Shown piece by piece: positions 60,537 to 64,000 of a DNA stretch of 64,000 nt. The stretch is from [Clostridium] colinum. GTDB lineage: Bacteria > Bacillota > Clostridia > Lachnospirales > CAG-274. The stretch covers positions 1,674,001 to 1,738,000 of the forward strand of contig NZ_OW712331.1 of NCBI RefSeq assembly GCF_940677205.1. The letters run 5' to 3'. Every line of letters begins with the position of its first letter. The stretch's first letter is position 1. The position numbers and the translations under genes were made by a program. The notes beneath the pieces are model-generated. The model searched no databases. It was not told the origin of the DNA and saw only the letters and a program-made list of their open reading frames with translations.

Positions 60537-61606
60537 TCTTTATCATCTCTAAGCTTTGTTACAAGTGCTGCTTGCTTTCTTCTTTTTTCATGCATTTTAG
60601 CATAGTGTTTTTTAGTTGTATTTATGTCTGCATGACCTAGAGCATCTGCTACAAGATATATATCTTCTGTTTTTTCATAAAGTGCCGTTCCATATGTACT
60701 TCTAAGCTTATGAGGAGATATATTTTTTAAAGGTGTTGCTATTTTAGAATATTTTTTAACTAAGTTTTGAACTGTTCTAATATTTATTCTTTTTCTTTGC
60801 ATAGATAAAAATAAAGCCTCTTCGTGTCCTTCTATTGCCTCTACTCCCTCTCTTTCATCTAAATAATCACTAAGAGCTTCGTACACTTCTTCTCCAAAAT
60901 ATAAAATACTTTCATTTCCACCTTTTCTTAAAACTTTTATACCCTTTGTATAAAAATCTACATCATCAATATTTATTCCAACACACTCTGAAACACGCAT
61001 ACCTGTACCTAATAAAAGGCAAATTATTGCAAAGTCTCTTTTTTTAGTATAGTTATGATATTTTTGTTGGCTTTTTGTAAGTTTTGTACCATTTTCTACT
61101 GCATTTAATAATGTTTCTATTTCTTCTTTATCTAAATATATAATATTTTTTTGATGTATTTTTGGTATATCTACAAGCTCTGCTGGGTTTGAGCTTATTT
61201 CCCCTACTTTATAAAAATAATAAAACATACGCCTAATAGCAGACAGCTTTCTTGCTTTAGCTTTTTCATTGTTTATACGGCTAATAGATATTGTTTTACC
61301 TAATTTTGTTATGTTTTCTCGTTGATGATATGATATATAATCTAAAAATCTGTCTATATCTTTATAACTAACTTGTTCTAAATCTTTAGCTTCTATGTCT
61401 AAAATGTTTTTAGCTCTAAAATATTTTACATTTTCACATAAAAAATCAAAAAAAATCCTTAAATCATATGCATATCCTAATCTAGTTTTTATAGATGTAG
61501 TTTGTGCAATAGATATAAAAAAATCTGAGCAAATATCTGGTAATTCTTTTAAAATAATTTTTAATCTATCTATAAGTTGTACTTCTAATTCTTCACTATA
61601 TTTCAT
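60533..61606 (-). CDS. Tyrosine-type site-specific recombinase
   Basis: This 357-residue recombinase has a SAM-like N-terminal domain and the tyrosine recombinase core: LGTGMRVSECVGI (first Arg), SPHKLRSTYGTALY (His-x-x-Arg), then LGHADINTTKKHYAKM with the catalytic Tyr. XerC/XerD proteins are usually about 300 residues, so it is longer and may not be the dif recombinase. I start at 61606, where AAGGTG stands upstream. It lies next to housekeeping genes with no sign of a mobile element around it. Confidence 0.88.
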   Translation of the reverse strand: MKYSEELEVQLIDRLKIILKELPDICSDFFISIAQTTSIKTRLGYAYDLRIFFDFLCENVKYFRAKNILDIEAKDLEQVSYKDIDRFLDYISYHQRENITKLGKTISISRINNEKAKARKLSAIRRMFYYFYKVGEISSNPAELVDIPKIHQKNIIYLDKEEIETLLNAVENGTKLTKSQQKYHNYTKKRDFAIICLLLGTGMRVSECVGINIDDVDFYTKGIKVLRKGGNESILYFGEEVYEALSDYLDEREGVEAIEGHEEALFLSMQRKRINIRTVQNLVKKYSKIATPLKNISPHKLRSTYGTALYEKTEDIYLVADALGHADINTTKKHYAKMHEKRRKQAALVTKLRDDKE

Positions 61607-61735
61607 AATAACACCTTTTCTAATTTTATTTTGTATGAAATATTTACCATTAAAAATATACATAATAATAGTAAAAATCAACTAAAATTTATTAAAATGC
61701 TATTAGTATAATTTTTACTATTATTACCTATTTTT

Positions 61736-61978
61736 TTAATATTCATCATCTAATACTTTTATTTTAAATTTACTAACTATGTCTTTATAACAACTATCAC
61801 ACAAATCGAAGCTATGCTTTTGCCCATCTAGGCTAGATAAATATCCCCATTGTTTATCTACGGATAAATATTCGCAAAATTTGCCAAACTTATCTTTTTG
61901 TATCGCTTTGCCACACATATTGCAGTATACTTCATATATTTCTTCTTTTTCTGTAAGCACTTTTTTAGTTTGTCGCAT
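61736..61978 (-). CDS. Small zinc-ribbon-like protein of unknown function
   Basis: This 80-residue protein carries two cysteine pairs, CNMCGK near residue 20 and CDSCYK near residue 60, with a KHSFDLC segment, suggesting one bound zinc. The middle holds WGYLSSLDG. I do not recognise the family, though similar small proteins are common in Clostridia. GGGGGTGG lies upstream of the ATG, which supports translation. It is between nrdR and the recombinase gene on the same strand. Confidence 0.6.
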   Translation of the reverse strand: MRQTKKVLTEKEEIYEVYCNMCGKAIQKDKFGKFCEYLSVDKQWGYLSSLDGQKHSFDLCDSCYKDIVSKFKIKVLDDEY

Positions 61979-62122
61979 AACCTATAACCACCCCCTAATT
62001 TTAAGTTACATATATATTATACACTATATAGTATGGGTATGTATACAGGTAAAATATGATATATTTAGCCTTACAAATTAAATATAACATAACTTTATAA
62101 AAATATTTATTTTAATATATTT

Positions 62123-62575
62123 TTATCTTTTAAACACCTTTCCCACTTCTTCCATAAAAGAATCTATATCTTTAAACTCTTTGTATACAGATGCAAACCT
62201 TACATATGCTATTGGGTCTAAAGTTTTTAACTTTTCCATAACCATTTCGCCTATGTCTTTACTGTTTATTTCTTTTTTATTGCTAGTGTATATTTTATTT
62301 TCTATTTCTTTAACTATTTGTTCTATGTCATTAGTAGATATAGGTCTTTTATTACACGCTAACAAAACACCTTTTAAAAGTTTATCCGATTCAAACCTTT
62401 CTCTTGTCATATCTCTTTTAACAACAGATATTGGTATCATATCTAATTTTTCATATGTATTAAATCTTTCATTACATTTTTCACAAAGTCTTCTTCGTTT
62501 AATAATAGTATTATCTTCCATACTCCTAGTATCTATAACTTTAGTATCTTCATTATAGCAAAAAGGACATTTCAT
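62123..62575 (-). CDS. nrdR: Ribonucleotide reductase repressor NrdR
   Basis: NrdR senses ATP/dATP and represses ribonucleotide reductase genes. The zinc ribbon uses Cys3, Cys6, Cys31 and Cys34 (CPFC and CEKC), followed by the ATP cone. The 150-residue length is normal. AAGGAG precedes the ATG. No nrd operon lies in the window. Confidence 0.97.
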   Translation of the reverse strand: MKCPFCYNEDTKVIDTRSMEDNTIIKRRRLCEKCNERFNTYEKLDMIPISVVKRDMTRERFESDKLLKGVLLACNKRPISTNDIEQIVKEIENKIYTSNKKEINSKDIGEMVMEKLKTLDPIAYVRFASVYKEFKDIDSFMEEVGKVFKR

Positions 62576-62707
62576 TTTATAATTTCTCCTTAAAATCCAT
62601 ATTTTGTATATTAATATTATATCATATATTTTATAAAAACAATAGTTTTTACTTACAAATATTGATAAAATATATCATCTTAATTGTAAAGCTTTTTAAC
62701 AATTATG

Positions 62708-62716
62708 CATAATATA
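62708..62716 (+). promoter_or_regulatory. Possible sigma-K/sigma-E -10 element of dpaA
   Basis: CATAATATA (62708-62716) matches the mother-cell -10 consensus CATANNNTA, and spoVF of B. subtilis is sigma-K dependent. No clear -35 is visible and such matches arise by chance in AT-rich DNA. Confidence 0.3.
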
Positions 62717-62737
62717 GATAAGAAAGGAGATGTTAAA

Positions 62738-63592
62738 ATGGTACTTGGTATATTGGGTGGAGATTTTAGATATAAATTTTTATATGAAATGTTAATTGAT
62801 GAAAATCTTTTAGTATATGTATATAATAACAAGCACATTGAAAGTGAAAATAATATAAAAAGTTTAGATGAATTTTTAAAAAAAATAGATATTTTAATAG
62901 TTCCTATCCCTTTTACAAAAGATAATAACACAGTATTTAATGTTGATAATGAAATTTTAAATATTGATGTATTGCTTGAAAAAGTTATTAATAATAATAT
63001 TAAAATATTCTTTGGCGGAGTTATTGGTAAAGATAGAATTAATTTTTTAGAAAATAATAATATAAAAGTATTTGATTTTTTTGAAGATGATTCTATCGCT
63101 ATATTAAATGCTATTCCAACTGCTGAAGGAGCAATACAAACAGCTATGCAAGAAAGCTTTAAAACAATATTTGATAGTAAATGTTTAGTTTTAGGCTATG
63201 GAAGATGTGGAAAAATTTTAGCTAATATGCTAAAAGGTATAGGGGCTAATATAGATGTAACATATAGAAAACCTCAAGATTTAGCGTATATAAATGCATA
63301 TGGTTTAAATCCTATTAATTTATATGATATAACTGGTAAAATAGATAAATATGACTTTATTTTTAATACTATACCTTATGAGATATTAGATAAAAATATA
63401 TTATCAAAAATTAATAAAGATACTGTAATAATAGATTTAGCACAAGCTCCTGGTGGAGTAGACTATACGTTTGCAAGAACTTTAAATTTAAAGGCTATAT
63501 ATTGTCCTGGTTTACCTGCTAGAGTTGCACCATATACTGCTGGTAAAATATTAAAAGATAAAATAATTGAATATATAAAAAATGATATATAG
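62738..63592 (+). CDS. dpaA: Dipicolinate synthase subunit A
   Basis: DpaA (SpoVFA) makes dipicolinic acid from the lysine pathway together with DpaB; the acid fills the spore core and protects it. The NAD(P)-binding motif VLGYGRCGKILANMLKGIGA lies near residue 150, and NAIPTAEGAIQTAMQES and GLPARVAPYTAGKI are family motifs. I start at 62738 after AAAGGAG. The 284-residue length is normal. DpaB normally follows it directly, but here a repeat element and a converging gene follow instead. Confidence 0.92.
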   Translation: MVLGILGGDFRYKFLYEMLIDENLLVYVYNNKHIESENNIKSLDEFLKKIDILIVPIPFTKDNNTVFNVDNEILNIDVLLEKVINNNIKIFFGGVIGKDRINFLENNNIKVFDFFEDDSIAILNAIPTAEGAIQTAMQESFKTIFDSKCLVLGYGRCGKILANMLKGIGANIDVTYRKPQDLAYINAYGLNPINLYDITGKIDKYDFIFNTIPYEILDKNILSKINKDTVIIDLAQAPGGVDYTFARTLNLKAIYCPGLPARVAPYTAGKILKDKIIEYIKNDI

Positions 63593-63596
63593 TTAA

Positions 63597-63839
63597 AGGT
63601 TGTAGACAAAGTCTATAACCTCTCAAAAAAATAATCTTATTATTTTTTGAGATACTGTATGAAAAAAAGCTGATTTATTCGCACAAGGGCTAAAGCCCCT
63701 ATAAATCTAGCTTTTTACACAATACAAGGCAAAGCCCAGTATTGTGATTAGAATTTTTATGCAAAGCATAAAAATAAAAAAATTAATAATAAAATATTCT
63801 GTCTACAGTCTGAAGGTTGTAGACAAAGTCTACAACCTT
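63597..63839. repeat. Structured dispersed repeat, copy 2
   Basis: This copy matches the element at 32403-32607 in blocks: GTTGTAGACAAAGTCTA at the left, CAAAAAAATAATCTT, TACTGTATGAAAAAA, GGGCTAAAGCC, CTAGCTTT and TGTCTACAGTCT at the right (63800-63811). The parts between differ in sequence but again form hairpins: CACAATAC with GTATTGTG, and ATTTTTATGC with GCATAAAAAT. A further 25-base hairpin (AGGTTGTAGACAAAG...) follows at 63814-63838, repeating the left end with one mismatch. It fills the space between dpaA and the converging GH130 gene. Confidence 0.75.
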
Positions 63840-63871
63840 CAATTTAAATAGTTTTATATATCCTAATTATT

Positions 63872-64000
63872 TTATAAAGGATTATTTTTCATATGATTAA
63901 TAAGTTCATCAACTGTTGTAAACGCAATACCTGTAACAGAATCGGCACAACCATAATATATACATATTCTACCTGTATCCGCATCTGTCAAGGTTGCACA
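63872..64000 (-). CDS. Partial gene, probable GH130 glycoside phosphorylase, C-terminal end
   Basis: The last 42 codons of a minus-strand gene are visible before the window edge: CATLTDADTGRICIYYGCAD and TGIAFTTVDELINHMKNN. GH130 mannoside phosphorylases end with this pattern of strand IYYGAADT followed by a helix. The rest of the gene lies outside the window, so the assignment rests on this short piece. Confidence 0.55.
   Translation of the reverse strand, partial: CATLTDADTGRICIYYGCADSVTGIAFTTVDELINHMKNNPL

Overview
The window looks like chromosome from an AT-rich, spore-forming anaerobe of the class Clostridia, probably in or near the Lachnospirales. The grounds are: very AT-rich DNA with strong AGGAGG ribosome sites; sporulation genes (spoIIE, the spoIIAA-spoIIAB-sigF operon, dipicolinate synthase A); a Phe T-box leader; rubrerythrin; and several small proteins of clostridial type. 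No species is claimed.

Layout. 1-4760: floA/nfeD-like membrane genes, ychF and rqcH. 4760-7070: an accessory patch with a probable type I toxin-antitoxin pair, two paralogous ribbon-helix-helix regulators, an SLOG-family gene and a possible second, decayed small-RNA locus. 7070-10040: cutC, a small membrane protein, and a decayed secreted transglutaminase/carbohydrate-binding gene. 10040-17540: an RluA-type synthase, then spoIIE, a small membrane protein, tilS, hpt and ftsH. 17650-26880: two very large secreted fibronectin-III-like proteins with related C-termini. 27090-32360: a DUF1189 protein, rubrerythrin, and pheST behind a T-box. 32400-32610: a structured dispersed repeat, with a second copy near 63600. 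32680-36860: phoU and pstBACS. 37050-45810: a sugar ABC ATPase, the sigma-F operon, lexA with an exonuclease, engB, uppP, a D-Ala-D-Ala carboxypeptidase and small membrane proteins. 46030: tRNA-Leu.

The main discovery is at 46174-58270. One M23 metallopeptidase gene is cut in two by about 11.2 kb of DNA. The N-terminal half, with the first zinc-ligand motif, ends at 57683. The C-terminal half, with the HLH motif, begins near 46479. Joining the halves at a TG dinucleotide gives one in-frame protein of about 296 residues. The inserted DNA carries two large serine recombinases and two sugar PTS modules: mannose family EIIAB-C-D plus DUF956, and a beta-glucoside EIIBCA, 6-phospho-beta-glucosidase and LicT-type antiterminator. 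The arrangement resembles skin-type elements that split a gene and may restore it by excision, but with sugar-uptake cargo. Whether excision happens is inference.

The right end holds an M18 aminopeptidase, a tyrosine recombinase overlapping a phosphopantetheinyl transferase, nrdR, dpaA, the second repeat copy, and the C-terminal end of a probable GH130 gene cut by the window edge. Functions are assigned from recognisable motifs and family knowledge. No database search or folding calculation was run.
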